Source of the DNA: Flavobacterium segetis
GTDB taxonomy: Bacteria > Bacteroidota > Bacteroidia > Flavobacteriales > Flavobacteriaceae
Reading direction: 5' to 3'
Assembly (NCBI RefSeq): GCF_900129575.1
Contig: NZ_FQWE01000008.1
Location: 92,868 to 156,867, forward strand
DNA: 64,000 bases
Position numbers and translations under genes: made by a program. This document shows positions 63,963 through 64,000 of the stretch, one piece after another. The notes below the pieces were generated by a model. It searched no databases. It was not told where the DNA came from and saw only the letters and a list, made by a program, of their open reading frames with translations. Position 1 is the first letter of the stretch; every line of letters starts with the position of its first letter.

Positions 63963-64000
63963 TTAAACTATAGAAAGCGTTTCATTTTCAAAAATGATTT

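Noticed and set aside
1..64000. CRISPR arrays, phage genes, rRNA operons or replication origin
   Set aside because: No regularly spaced direct repeats with unique spacers, phage structural genes, rRNA sequences or DnaA-box clusters were seen. The only regular repeat, at 35061, has no spacers.

Overview
The window looks like chromosome from a low-GC member of the Flavobacteriaceae, probably Flavobacterium or a close relative. Evidence: a SusC/SusD pair, Bacteroidetes-type promoters (TAnnTTTG boxes with an upstream TTG), a fused NagB/PIG-L deaminase, the bacillithiol-associated protein YtxJ, DUF2911, DUF1684 and DUF2157 proteins, an ISAon1-type insertion sequence, and four copies of a structured intergenic repeat of a kind I associate with Flavobacteria. 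All assignments come from reading the sequence; no database search was run.

Layout. 1-8.8 kb: an amino-sugar utilisation locus (SusD partial, SusC, DeoR-type regulator, NagB fused to a PIG-L deacetylase domain, GH20 hexosaminidase). A shared operator-like motif lies on both sides of the regulator. 8.9-22.8 kb: mostly metabolic and repair genes (D-2-hydroxyacid dehydrogenase of the YdiJ type, secreted esterase, secreted metallophosphoesterase with a beta-propeller, amino-acid permease, SbcD/SbcC, GH130 enzyme). 22.8-26.2 kb: a broken acidic ORF, aldehyde dehydrogenase, short-chain dehydrogenase and a Crp-like regulator. 26.3-31.7 kb: a decaying accessory region ending next to a tRNA-Arg gene. 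It holds a methyltransferase without an obvious ATG, an attC-like inverted repeat, small membrane proteins, an IS1182-type transposase relic, an aminotransferase tail, a TPR gene split by an in-frame stop, and a complete ISAon1-type element next to a gene remnant.

32-49.3 kb: housekeeping and envelope genes (apt, BlaR/BlaI-like pair with a tandem operator array, MFS transporter, TatD-like hydrolase, TcdA, HAD phosphatase, DUF2911, M1 peptidase, the AguA/AguB route from agmatine to putrescine, NAD-binding proteins, DoxX proteins). 49.3-51.0 kb: a gene-poor gap holding the ruins of a leucine-rich-repeat-like gene and one structured repeat. 51-56.4 kb: clpB, ytxJ and a pair of multi-pass membrane proteins.

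56.8-62.2 kb: a compact five-gene operon with EgtB, a DUF427 protein, a flavin disulfide reductase, a BCCT betaine transporter and EgtD. The first and last are the two core enzymes of ergothioneine synthesis (histidine trimethylation and sulfoxide formation). The three genes between them suggest a thiol-histidine-betaine system that also transports and redox-recycles its product or precursor. This is the most interesting system in the window. argH follows on the other strand at the right edge.
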